Assembly (NCBI GenBank): GCA_017535725.1
Contig: JAFXTO010000036.1
Coordinates: forward strand, 1 to 39,789
DNA: 39,789 nt
Source of the DNA: Bacteroidaceae bacterium
GTDB lineage: Bacteria; Bacteroidota; Bacteroidia; Bacteroidales; Bacteroidaceae
Direction of reading: 5' to 3'
The position numbers and the translations under genes were made by a program. Under the pieces are notes generated by a model, which saw only the letters and a list, made by a program, of their open reading frames with translations, had not been told where the DNA came from and made no database searches. Positions 16,798-24,919 of the stretch are shown piece by piece (positions within the stretch are counted from its first letter, which is position 1; every line of letters starts with the position of its first letter).

Positions 16798-18750
16798 TTA
16801 CTTCTTTACGAACTGGGCGGTTTGGAAGAGGCCTTCGGCGTTCAGACGAAGAATATAAGCACTTGCTGGCAAATCGCTAATGTTAATCTTATTGCCGACA
16901 ACTCCTGTGCGTTTAACCAGACGACCGTCTGCGGAATACATGCTTGCCGTGGCTTCCACATCCGATGGCAGAACGAGGTAGTTTCCTTCCACCTGGACAC
17001 TGATGGTCTCAATACTGCTATCAGCGGCCTTCACCTGAGTAAGGATTTCTCCACTGAACTTGGCTGTTGCCGTGGTGATGTCATCCTTAACGGTGAAGTC
17101 CATCATCTGATTAGCATATTCCTTCCCATTGATGGTCCAGCTGACAAACTTGTTGTCACCGACAGGAACTGCAGCGAGGCGTACGGGATTGCCAACAAAG
17201 ACCTTGTAAGAACTATTTCCGGCAAACTCTTCGCGTGGGAAGGCCAAGCCTTCACCCTCCGTCTGCACGTTGAATGTGCCGATGCGAATAGTGCACCCAT
17301 CTGTGATTTTTGTAGAACCTTTTATGAAGTCTCCGCCTGTATCCTCCACACCGAAGAGCTCGCTAATCATGAGATATTCCTTATTAGGATCAAATCGGCC
17401 ATATAACTTTCCTTCTTTGTATTTTACATCCAGATCTTGGTAATCCAATGTAAAGAACTCTATGGCATCCTTTAGTCCTGAGTAGCCCTTATTATCCAAG
17501 ATTTGTGCAAGAGTCACCCCATCAATCGTGACATCGAAAGATATCATTTTGGGTACTGTATATGTCACTGTCGTATCTTCAGAAACGGCTATTGTATAAT
17601 TCTCATTATTCTCTATTTTAACAAGATACTTACCTTCTGGTATGTCGAAAACAGCCTTTCCGTTTTTTGTCCAATGGTCATAATAGTCTAAGCCTTTTAG
17701 GCGTACATAAATATCATCCTGGGGTGTGCCCTCTGTGTCAACAATATTAACTGTTAAGGATATTATTTTGGGTATTGTATATGTCACAGTCATATCTTCA
17801 GAAACTTCTATTCCCACTTCTAAATATTTATGATAATCCTCACTTACTTCAATATCATACTTACCTTCTGGTATGGTGAAAACAGCTTTTCCATTTTCTG
17901 TGCTTTCGTAATAATCATAATGTTCGTAATAAGGATAATAAGAATCAGAACTAAGTTTTACCTTAATATCATCCTGAGGAGTACCATCTTCGTCAATAAT
18001 ATTAACTATTAAGGATATCATTTTGGGTATTGTAATTGTCACAGTCCCTGTCCCGGTTCCTTCTCCTGAAACGGTAAATTTCTCTGAGGCATAATTACGA
18101 CCATCTCTTATTACATCAATAACATACTCACCTTCTGTTACGTCGAAAACAGCTTTTCCGTTTACTGTGCGTCTGTTATCATAATCTTGATAAGAGCCAG
18201 AACTTAGTCTTGACAGCTTTACCTCAATATCATCCTGGGGAGTACCATCCGTGTCTATAATATTAACTGTTACGATACACTCTGCTGGAAAGTACTTTGT
18301 TAAATCTATAGTCGCACTATCAACAACTTGTTTCGTTATATCGCCCCCTTCAAAAGTGTTCCCCCCTCCGCTTCGTGTATATGCCCAAGAATATTTGTAT
18401 TTCACGACATAGCCAGAACCATCATCATTATAAATGGTGACGGTAGAATCATTATAAAATCCAGTTTGTCCTGCTAGGTCGAATAAATAAAGATTCCTTT
18501 GAACATACTCAAAAGGGCCATCAAGTTCAATCCAGTCTGATGATTCTAGATCTTTTACATCTTGCTCCACACCGCCTCCTCCCGTCATGTTCCCGTCTGC
18601 ATCATAAAAAGTCGTAGTCTGAGTTGTGTAAATATGAAGCTTGTAGCTTTCTGGGAAGACGAACTTCACACGAACAGCCTGTGCGCCATCGCAGAATCCA
18701 AATAATGCTGCCATAGTTACCAGCAGAATGGCTAATGTACTTTTTTTCAT
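16798..18750 (-). CDS. Secreted protein with three repeat domains and a type IX sorting tail
   Basis: The 650-aa product has a signal peptide (MKKSTLAILLVTMAALFGFC, cleavage near AQA). Residues 158-246, 247-330 and 331-404 are three tandem domains, each with VNI.D.(D/E)GTPQDDI..(K/R)L, NGKAVF..(P/T)EG.Y and a closing T.T.PK.IS. They resemble carboxypeptidase-regulatory or prealbumin-like beta-sandwich repeats. The last about 75 residues (MYSADGRLVKRTG...LPASAYILRL...KK) are a typical type IX type-A sorting domain, so the protein is probably exported and cleaved at the outer surface. The repeat part is visibly more AT-rich than neighbouring genes. Function unknown; a surface stalk or adhesion role is possible. 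Confidence 0.85.
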   Translation of the reverse strand: MKKSTLAILLVTMAALFGFCDGAQAVRVKFVFPESYKLHIYTTQTTTFYDADGNMTGGGGVEQDVKDLESSDWIELDGPFEYVQRNLYLFDLAGQTGFYNDSTVTIYNDDGSGYVVKYKYSWAYTRSGGGNTFEGGDITKQVVDSATIDLTKYFPAECIVTVNIIDTDGTPQDDIEVKLSRLSSGSYQDYDNRRTVNGKAVFDVTEGEYVIDVIRDGRNYASEKFTVSGEGTGTGTVTITIPKMISLIVNIIDEDGTPQDDIKVKLSSDSYYPYYEHYDYYESTENGKAVFTIPEGKYDIEVSEDYHKYLEVGIEVSEDMTVTYTIPKIISLTVNIVDTEGTPQDDIYVRLKGLDYYDHWTKNGKAVFDIPEGKYLVKIENNENYTIAVSEDTTVTYTVPKMISFDVTIDGVTLAQILDNKGYSGLKDAIEFFTLDYQDLDVKYKEGKLYGRFDPNKEYLMISELFGVEDTGGDFIKGSTKITDGCTIRIGTFNVQTEGEGLAFPREEFAGNSSYKVFVGNPVRLAAVPVGDNKFVSWTINGKEYANQMMDFTVKDDITTATAKFSGEILTQVKAADSSIETISVQVEGNYLVLPSDVEATASMYSADGRLVKRTGVVGNKINISDLPASAYILRLNAEGLFQTAQFVKK

Positions 18751-18865
18751 TTCTTAGAATTTTAAATAAATCTTTGCCTATCCAGTCCCTCAAAGGGCAA
18801 TTAATAATTAGCAGGAAGCTTGGAACTGTATCCACATCTGGGCCTTGATGAGCAATGTTATGCCG

Positions 18866-18896
18866 CAAAAGTAGAAATAATCAGTGATTCCGCAAA
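18866..18896 (-). promoter_or_regulatory. -33/-7 promoter for the secreted repeat protein
   Basis: On the minus strand, TTTG (18893-18896), a 19-bp spacer and TACTTTTG (18866-18873) match the Bacteroidales promoter very well. It leaves a leader of about 110 nt before the ATG at 18750. The rest of 18751-19114 holds no gene I can support. Confidence 0.7.
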
Positions 18897-19083
18897 GGAA
18901 AAGGGCAGAAAACTACGGTTGAAGGTTCAAAAAGCATTGATTTCAGCCTTTGTGATAAGGAAAATGGTATCAAAAATAGAGGGAACAAAACTTTTCGGCC
19001 ACTTTTCAGGATAATTCGAATAATTAGGACACAGAGGTCTCATATTTTTTTCATTTTTCATCCTTTCATTCTTTCCTTTTTTA

Positions 19084-19091
19084 TACCTTTG
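19084..19091 (+). promoter_or_regulatory. -7 box for the GH3 gene
   Basis: TACCTTTG followed by CAAC lies 23 bp before the ATG, implying a short leader. The 50 bp from here into the first codons resemble 12954-13003. Confidence 0.65.
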
Positions 19092-19114
19092 CAACTAAAT
19101 AACGGCAAGATACG

Positions 19115-21406
19115 ATGCTTCTGAGACTTTTTACATTCTTTTTTGCAGCTACGGCCCTGCTGGCCGCCACTCACGCGCAGACTGAGGTTCCCCCTTATCG
19201 CGACGCCTCCTTATCGGTGGAGGTTCGCGTGCAGGACTTACTGTCACGCATGACCACTCAGGAGAAGGCCGACCAGTTACGCTGTGTGCTCGGCTGGCAG
19301 GACGAAGATATTCAGGCGGGGGCACTGTGGGGCACCTTCCGCGCCGACCCCTGGACGGGTCGCACCCTCGAAAACGGTCTCGACCCCCGTCGTGCTGCCG
19401 AGAAAGCCAACGCCCTGCAGCGTCGCGCATTGACCGAAACGCGACTGGGCATTCCGCCCTTCCTGGCCGAGGAAGCGCCGCACGGCCACATGGCCATAGG
19501 CACCACCGTCTTCCCTACGGGCCTCGGCCTCGCAGCCACCTTCTCCGAGGAACTGATGCAACGCACCGGCACGGCCATCGCCCGCGAAATCAGGGCGCAG
19601 GGAGCGCATATCGCCTACGGTCCGGTGCTGGACTTGGCTCGCGACCCACGTTGGAGCCGCACCGAAGAGACACTGGGTGAGGACCCCGTACTGGCCGGAC
19701 GCCTCGGAGCCGCCATCGTGCGAGGGATGAGGAGCGAGGGCAAGGATTCTGCTGCCTCCGTGCTTCCTACCCTGAAGCATTTCATCGCCTACGGCACCAG
19801 TGAGGGCGGACAGAACGGGGGCGCCTCCATCGTGGGACGTCGCAGCCTGCTGCAAACCTTTCTGCCACCGTTCCGCGAGGCCATTCGTGCGGGAGCACAG
19901 TCCGTGATGACCGCCTATAACGCCGTCGACGGCCAACCCTGCACGTCCGACCGCTGGCTGCTGACCGATGTGCTGCGCCGCGAATGGGGTTTCACGGGCT
20001 TCGTCGTCTCAGACCTCTATAGCATCAACGTGCTCCACAACACGCTGCACACCGCCGCGTCGTTGCAAGAGGCAGCGTTGCAGGCCCTCGAGGCCGGAGT
20101 GGATATGGACCTCGGCGGCCTGGCATTCCCGCTCCTTGCCGACTCCTCCCCTGCCCCAGCCCGGCTGGACTCTGCCGTGGCGCGCATTCTCCGCCTGAAA
20201 TTCCAGATGGGTCTCTTCGACCGGCCATATACTAACCCCGACCAGACGTCCCGAATCGTACACAACGCCGACCACATCACCTTGGCCCGCGATGTGGCCC
20301 GCGCCTCCGTAGTCCTGCTAAAGAACGAAAGCATTCTTCCTTTTATAAAAGGTACGCGCGTATATGTATGCGGTCCCAACGCCGATGACCGCTACGCCCA
20401 GCTCGGCGACTACACGGCGCCGCAGCCCGAGGCGAAAGTCATCACCGTCCGTCGCGCCCTTGAACAGCGTCACTGCCTGACCCCGTCGGCCGCAGAAGCA
20501 GATGTCATCGTCGCTGTCGTCGGAGGCAGCAGCAGCCGCTATGCCGGGGCCGAGTACAAGGAGACAGGAGCCGCCGTCAGCGGAAAAGCCGACAGCGGCG
20601 AAGGTCTCGACCGCGCCACCCTCGACCTGCCGGAAGAACAACAGGCGCTACTGGATTCCATGAAGCAGACCGGCAAGCCACTCATTGTCATCTATATCGA
20701 GGGCCGTCCCTTGCTGAAGAACTGGGCAGCAGAAAATGCCGCAGCCCTCCTCACGGCCTTCTATCCGGGCGAACAGGGCGGAGCGGCCATCGCCGATGTG
20801 CTCTTCGGAGACTACAACCCCGCCGGCCGTCTGCCCATCAGCCAGCCGCGCAATGTAGGCCAGCTGCCCGTCTGCTACAACCGCCCCTTGCCCCTGCCGC
20901 ACGACTACATCGATTCCTCTGCCACGCCCCTCTACCCCTTCGGCTACGGCCTCAGCTCCACCACCTTCGAATATAGCGATCTCACCATAAACCCTGAGTC
21001 CTTCGCTCGGCCCGATGGGACGCTTGACCCTTCAAGAAACTTCCAACATTTCAATGTTTCCGCTCGGCGCCTTGCGACGCTTGACACTTCAAGAACGTTT
21101 CAACTTTTCAATGTTTCTTTCTCTCTCACCAACACCGGCCCCCGCGATGGCGAAGAAGTGGTACAGCTCTACGTGCGTGATGATGTCAGCTCCGTTGTCC
21201 TCCCCGACCGCCAGTTGCGTCGCTTCGCCCGCGTCTTTCTACGTAGCGGCGAGTCCCGTCGCATCACCTTCACCCTCACCGCCGACGACTTCGCCCTCAT
21301 CGACCGCGACCTCCGCAGCGTCATCGAGCCCGGCACCTTCACCCTGCTCCTCGGCTCCTCCTCTGACGACATTCGGCTACAAGAAATTATCAGAATAGAC
21401 AATTAA
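19115..21406 (+). CDS. GH3 family beta-glycosidase, exported
   Basis: The 763-aa product starts with a signal peptide ending ATHAQ. The GH3 N-domain includes PPFLAEEAPHGH, GPVLDLARDPRWSRTEETLGEDP, LKHFIAYG and the nucleophile Asp in GFVVSDLYS. The C-domain includes VLLKNES, YVCGPNADD and FYPGEQGGAAIADVLFGDYNPAGRLP, followed by a fibronectin-III-like end (GEEVVQLYVRDD). Substrate cannot be fixed by sequence; beta-glucoside or beta-xyloside is most common in the family. Between FEYSDL and VSFSLTNTG, residues about 630-668 are encoded by two 57-bp repeat units and appear as an insertion relative to typical members. Confidence 0.93.
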   Translation: MLLRLFTFFFAATALLAATHAQTEVPPYRDASLSVEVRVQDLLSRMTTQEKADQLRCVLGWQDEDIQAGALWGTFRADPWTGRTLENGLDPRRAAEKANALQRRALTETRLGIPPFLAEEAPHGHMAIGTTVFPTGLGLAATFSEELMQRTGTAIAREIRAQGAHIAYGPVLDLARDPRWSRTEETLGEDPVLAGRLGAAIVRGMRSEGKDSAASVLPTLKHFIAYGTSEGGQNGGASIVGRRSLLQTFLPPFREAIRAGAQSVMTAYNAVDGQPCTSDRWLLTDVLRREWGFTGFVVSDLYSINVLHNTLHTAASLQEAALQALEAGVDMDLGGLAFPLLADSSPAPARLDSAVARILRLKFQMGLFDRPYTNPDQTSRIVHNADHITLARDVARASVVLLKNESILPFIKGTRVYVCGPNADDRYAQLGDYTAPQPEAKVITVRRALEQRHCLTPSAAEADVIVAVVGGSSSRYAGAEYKETGAAVSGKADSGEGLDRATLDLPEEQQALLDSMKQTGKPLIVIYIEGRPLLKNWAAENAAALLTAFYPGEQGGAAIADVLFGDYNPAGRLPISQPRNVGQLPVCYNRPLPLPHDYIDSSATPLYPFGYGLSSTTFEYSDLTINPESFARPDGTLDPSRNFQHFNVSARRLATLDTSRTFQLFNVSFSLTNTGPRDGEEVVQLYVRDDVSSVVLPDRQLRRFARVFLRSGESRRITFTLTADDFALIDRDLRSVIEPGTFTLLLGSSSDDIRLQEIIRIDN
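21004..21117 (+). repeat. Two 57-bp repeat units in frame in the GH3 gene
   Basis: Units 21004-21060 and 21061-21117 are adjacent, both 57 bp, and agree at about 48 of 57 positions by eye. Each starts CGCTCGGC, contains GACGCTTGAC and CTTCAAGAA, and ends TTTCAATGTTTC. The start matches intergenic 475-512 and the end matches the TTTCAA tracts near 2890-2910. Each adds 19 codons (pattern S-A-R...T-L-D-x-S-R-x-F-Q-x-F-N-V). Confidence 0.88.
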
Positions 21407-21519
21407 GGCTGACCCGAATTTGATTTTTCACATAAATGTCCATGAATGGGCACATCAATGGTCATAAATAGTTCTTGAAACTAATTTTTCATTTTTCACT
21501 TTTAATTTTAATTCTTCAC

Positions 21520-21560
21520 TTTTTTGGGGTTCTCATGTAACAAATCACATCCTTTTCACG
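21520..21560 (+). promoter_or_regulatory. Possible autoregulated promoter of the ECF sigma operon
   Basis: The region 21407-21586 has no TAnnTTTG box. It does contain GGGGTTCTCATGTAACAAAT at about 21534-21553, which resembles, from memory, GGGGTTT...TGTAACAAA sequences upstream of ECF sigma operons in this group. Tentative. Confidence 0.3.
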
Positions 21561-21586
21561 TTTATATAGATGAAAGACCCCAAAAG

Positions 21587-22078
21587 ATGACAGCTGCCAC
21601 ATTCAAGTCGACCTTCCTGCCACTGAGCGCAACGATGTATCGCACGGCCTACAGCCTCCTCGGGAATCCGCAGGACGCAGAGGACGCTGTACAGGAAGCG
21701 TTTATCCGCCTTTGGCAAAAGCGCGACCGTCTGCCGGTGAACAAGGACTTAGGGGCTTACTGCCAGACGCTGGTGCGTAACCTCTGTATAGACGAAATGC
21801 GACGTGGCAGACTGTCAGAGGCGGACACGACGGCAGAGAACCTACGGGTGGCAGGCGAAACATCAGCCTCATCGGCATTGGAGACCAAGGAAGCCGTGGA
21901 GCAGGTGGAACACGCTATCCACGCCCTTCCGGAGAACCAGCAGCGAGTGGTGGAACTGCACCTCATGCACGACCGTTCGCTCAGCGAAATAGAACAAGAG
22001 ACTGGCTTCAGCCCCGTGAACGTGCGCGTGTTGTTGAGCCGGGGCAAAAAGAAACTTCAACAACTGTTACGACGATGA
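21587..22078 (+). CDS. ECF RNA polymerase sigma factor
   Basis: The ATG at 21587 gives 163 aa, the normal ECF length; the upstream extension is AT-rich leader. Sigma region 2 (about 8-75) shows YRTAYSLLGNPQDAEDAVQE and LWQKRD. Region 4 (about 105-160) shows ALPENQQRVVELHLMHDRSL and the recognition helix around GFSPVNVRVLLSRGKKKL. It directs polymerase to a small stress-type regulon. The next gene overlaps its stop by 4 bp (ATGA), so the two are coupled. Confidence 0.93.
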   Translation: MTAATFKSTFLPLSATMYRTAYSLLGNPQDAEDAVQEAFIRLWQKRDRLPVNKDLGAYCQTLVRNLCIDEMRRGRLSEADTTAENLRVAGETSASSALETKEAVEQVEHAIHALPENQQRVVELHLMHDRSLSEIEQETGFSPVNVRVLLSRGKKKLQQLLRR

Positions 22079-22518
22079 AAGAGATACAGAACAACCAGGA
22101 GATTCCCATTCCAGAGGGGTTGGAACAACGCCTGAGTGCGCTGGTGGACAGATTAGAAGCCGAGGAACAGGGAAGGAAAAATGAAAGAATGAAAAATGAG
22201 AAGAATAAAAGACTTTTCATTTCTCTCGCCATCGCTGCCGCCTTCGTGGCCGTTGCCTTCCTCCTCATCGTTCCGCAGGTCAGAGAGAGGCAGCAGCTAG
22301 CACTTTATGAAGGGAGTTATACGTTGATCGACGGTCAACGTATCGACGACCTCGGACAAATAAAAGCTGACATCAGCGAAGCGCTGGCAATGGCCCAGAT
22401 GGCCGAAGCCAATGTACCGGCAGGCGACTTCGCCTCACAAACAGAACGCGCCATACTCCAAGCCACCGACGACCCGGAGATGCAGGCCGTGGTACAAAGG
22501 ATACTTGGAGAAAATTGA
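22075..22518 (+). CDS. Single-pass membrane protein, probable anti-sigma partner
   Basis: The 147-aa product has a cytosolic N-terminus (about 1-43), one membrane helix (LFISLAIAAAFVAVAFLLIV, about 43-62) and an outside C-terminal part. Size, topology and the 4-bp overlap with the sigma gene suggest an anti-sigma factor, although I do not see a zinc-binding HxxxC motif. The basic stretch RKNERMKNEKNKR before the helix is encoded by an AAAAATGAAAGAATGAAAAATG tract resembling intergenic AT repeats nearby. Confidence 0.7.
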   Translation: MKEIQNNQEIPIPEGLEQRLSALVDRLEAEEQGRKNERMKNEKNKRLFISLAIAAAFVAVAFLLIVPQVRERQQLALYEGSYTLIDGQRIDDLGQIKADISEALAMAQMAEANVPAGDFASQTERAILQATDDPEMQAVVQRILGEN

Positions 22519-22565
22519 AATGTTGAAATATTGAAATATTGAAAAGGGGAAAAATACATACCATT

Positions 22566-22967
22566 ATGAAACGATATATCCTCCTTTGGCTTATCAGCCT
22601 GACAGCCGCAGTGAGCGCCACGGCACAGAACCGCATCGACCGCTTCGTGGACAACGAAAGTACCATCGGGCGAAGCAAATTCACCAGCGTCGTGGAACGC
22701 GACCCGAAGACCCATGAGGTAGTTCGCGTCGTTAAGGTGCGCGAACTCACCCGCGGCATCGACATCAACGCCTGTCTGGGCATCTTCGAGGAAGAGAGCA
22801 CAACCGGCCGCTTCTCCCACAACATTGATGCCTACAACCAGCACACCCTGCTCCTCGCCGTGGAAGGCAAGAAACAAGACCGCATCTACATGCTCCAATA
22901 CACTGGCAAGCAACCCCTTCACGGGCACGACGGCAAGGTGACAGTAGTGATAAAAATGAAAAAGTAA
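22566..22967 (+). CDS. Small exported protein, DUF5024-like
   Basis: The ATG at 22566 gives 133 aa with a signal peptide (MKRYILLWLISLTAAVSATA-Q). The mature part begins NRIDRFVDNESTIGRSKFTS and continues VVERDPKTHEVVRVVKV, which I associate tentatively with DUF5024 proteins found in ECF sigma operons of Bacteroidales. It follows the membrane protein gene by 47 bp, a gap holding a TTGAAAT repeat, and precedes the DUF2807 gene by 31 bp. Function unknown. Confidence 0.7.
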   Translation: MKRYILLWLISLTAAVSATAQNRIDRFVDNESTIGRSKFTSVVERDPKTHEVVRVVKVRELTRGIDINACLGIFEEESTTGRFSHNIDAYNQHTLLLAVEGKKQDRIYMLQYTGKQPLHGHDGKVTVVIKMKK

Positions 22968-22998
22968 ATATCAATCTTTCAATATTCTAATAACCACT

Positions 22999-24000
22999 AT
23001 GAAAAGAATTCTTGCATTATTACTTGTTATCGCAACAACTGGTATACTACTTGCAAAAGTAACTACTCCCACCCGCACAGGTGGTTCGAAGCCGGAACTA
23101 TTAAGTGTTCCGGCTGGAGAAGCTGATGGGGGTGGGTCTAAATTCTCCACCCGCACCTACCCCCTCGCCGACTTCACCAGTCTCGATGTGACCAACGTCG
23201 TGAAGGTTATCTACACGCAGGGCGACAGCTACAAGGTACAGCTGACAGGCCGCACCGACTGGCTCGACCTGATGGAAGTGACGTCCATCGGCGGGACGTT
23301 GAAAGTACAGGCCAAGAAAACCAAAAAGTTTGACAATGTGAAGAAGAAGGACCAGCCCGACGGCGAGCACAACTTCATCCTTCACCTGACCGCTCCCTGC
23401 CTCCAGAACATCGACCTCGGCGGCGTCTCCGAATTCAAGGCCAAACGCCTCACGCCCGACCAACTCCGCGTGCACCTCGGCGGGGTGTCGAAATTCAAGG
23501 TGGATGCCCTCGAATGCGCCACTCTCAACATGAGTGTCACGGGCGTATCCGAAGCCGATGTCGACCACATCACGTGCCAGAAGCTGCAAGCCGAAGTCAG
23601 GGGATCCAGCAAGGCCGACATCGATCACCTGAGCACCAAGGAAGCAAGCTTCATTATCAGCGGTGCCAGCAAGGTCAACCTTCCACAATTCACCCAAGGC
23701 GAGCGTGCCACCTTCGGTCTCAACGGAGCCTCGGAACTCACCCTCTCGTCAGAGGTGTCCGGTGACATGAACTTAGGCCTCGCCGGTGCCAGCAAGGGAA
23801 AACTCACCTTCAAAGGCGGCATCCTGCGCACGGTGTGTACAGGAGCCTCAAAACTCCACGCCGAAGTCAACTGTAGAAAGCTCAATGCCAACTGCGATGG
23901 TGCCTCGAAGACCGATTTCAGCGGCACTGCCGACGAGGTGGAAATCGACCGCAGCGGCGTGGCCGTGAATATCGACACCAGCCGCCTCAACCAATTCTGA
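22999..24000 (+). CDS. DUF2807 (head GIN) exported protein
   Basis: The 333-aa product has an N-terminal signal (MKRILALLLVIATTGILLA). From about residue 53 it is a beta-helix-like DUF2807 domain: FTSLDVTNVVKVIYTQGD, then repeated strands with Gly-Ala/Val-Ser pairs (LGGVSEFKAK, LGGVSKFKVD, ISGASKVNL, LNGASELTL, CTGASKLHAE, CDGASKTDF). Such proteins are periplasmic or outer-membrane associated and often lie in ECF sigma operons; their role is unknown. Residues about 22-52 are encoded by a run of DNA hairpins and look like an insertion between the signal peptide and the domain. Last gene of the sigma operon. Confidence 0.9.
   Translation: MKRILALLLVIATTGILLAKVTTPTRTGGSKPELLSVPAGEADGGGSKFSTRTYPLADFTSLDVTNVVKVIYTQGDSYKVQLTGRTDWLDLMEVTSIGGTLKVQAKKTKKFDNVKKKDQPDGEHNFILHLTAPCLQNIDLGGVSEFKAKRLTPDQLRVHLGGVSKFKVDALECATLNMSVTGVSEADVDHITCQKLQAEVRGSSKADIDHLSTKEASFIISGASKVNLPQFTQGERATFGLNGASELTLSSEVSGDMNLGLAGASKGKLTFKGGILRTVCTGASKLHAEVNCRKLNANCDGASKTDFSGTADEVEIDRSGVAVNIDTSRLNQF
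23069..23152 (+). repeat. Multi-hairpin block in frame in the DUF2807 gene
   Basis: Three short inverted repeats follow one another: CCACC/GGTGG (23069-23073, 23080-23084), AGCCGGAAC/GTTCCGGCT (23090-23098, 23107-23115), and GGGTGG/CCACCC (23130-23135, 23147-23152), the last enclosed by GGAGAA/TTCTCC (23116-23121, 23143-23148 partly overlapping). The encoded linker is Gly/Ser/Pro-rich. Confidence 0.65.
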
Positions 24001-24033
24001 CAGCATCCACAAACACCCCCTCATCCCCTCCAA

Positions 24034-24069
24034 CCCTGCTGCATCACAGATGCAGCGGGGCTTTTATTT
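24034..24069 (+). terminator. Rho-independent terminator of the sigma operon
   Basis: CCCTGCTGCATC (24034-24045), loop ACA, GATGCAGCGGGG (24049-24060), then CTTTTATTT. The stem is strong with one G-T pair, 34 bp past the DUF2807 stop. It separates this operon from the convergent histidine kinase gene. Confidence 0.85.
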
Positions 24070-24070
24070 C

Positions 24071-24919
24071 TTACCGCATGATGAGGCAGAAGGTGGTGGT
24101 GTAGCCTGTTTGAGGGTGTTCCATCAATTCCAACCGTCCACCTTGACACACCAAGATCTGACAACTCAGAGACAGGCCGATTCCCGTGCCATCATGTTTA
24201 GTAGTGAAGAAGGGGACAAAGATGCTTTCACGCACTTCTGGAGGAATGGGGGCTCCATCATTTGAAATGAGAAGCGAAGCATTTTCTCTTTTCACTTGTA
24301 TTTTCCTCGCGCCCGCTTCAACGGCGTTTTTCGCCAAATTCATCACCACCTGCTGCAAAAGTACAGGATCGGCGTGAACCGTGGCATCGCAGAATGGCAG
24401 AATGTCCCATTCTATCTTTGAGAACAAACGTTCTATCTCCTTAAAGAAAACCGTGAGATTCACGTCCTGCAACTCGGGCTTCTGCAACTGAGAGAGCCGA
24501 CGGTAACTCTCCACGAAAGTCGTCAGGCGTGAGGCTGTGGAATGGATGCTTTGTATGCCCGCTTCCAGTGCCGTTCCCTTCACATCGTCGCGTCGTAGCA
24601 GACTCTGACTAATACTGGCAATAGGTGCCGTGGAATTCATGATTTCATGGGTCAGCACCCGCATCAGGCGCTCCCATGATTCCACTTCACCTTGACTGAC
24701 CTGCTGCCGGATTGCTTCGCCCAATTCGTTGAGTGTTTCCTGCATAGCCCGTTCCCCACTTGTCAGTCTTTTCGTGTTGAGTCTGAATGTCCAGTCATGA
24801 TTGCGGATGGCCTCACGCATCAGCCACGCCCGTTGACGCAGATTGTGCTGATGGCGCACAAAGAGCATCACCGCTAATGCCAGAAATAAAACTATTAATA
24901 GGATGAGGATGATTTTCAT
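24071..24919 (-). CDS. Short sensor histidine kinase
   Basis: The 282-aa protein has one N-terminal membrane helix (about 3-21), a helical linker and then the catalytic core: His91 in VLTHEIMNSTAPI, the N box NLAKNAVEAGA (194 onward), SNDGAPI, FVPFFTTK and GTGIGLSL. There is no periplasmic loop, PAS or GAF domain, so it is much shorter than usual NtrB-like kinases. Signal input may come through the membrane helix or a partner protein. It overlaps the upstream response regulator by 4 bp (ATGA) and is co-transcribed with it from 25457-25488. Confidence 0.92.
   Translation of the reverse strand: MKIILILLIVLFLALAVMLFVRHQHNLRQRAWLMREAIRNHDWTFRLNTKRLTSGERAMQETLNELGEAIRQQVSQGEVESWERLMRVLTHEIMNSTAPIASISQSLLRRDDVKGTALEAGIQSIHSTASRLTTFVESYRRLSQLQKPELQDVNLTVFFKEIERLFSKIEWDILPFCDATVHADPVLLQQVVMNLAKNAVEAGARKIQVKRENASLLISNDGAPIPPEVRESIFVPFFTTKHDGTGIGLSLSCQILVCQGGRLELMEHPQTGYTTTFCLIMR

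Noticed and set aside
18820-19014. 64-codon plus-strand frame between the secreted protein and GH3
   Set aside because: Overlaps the promoter of the minus-strand gene, AT-rich, low-complexity, no ribosome site.
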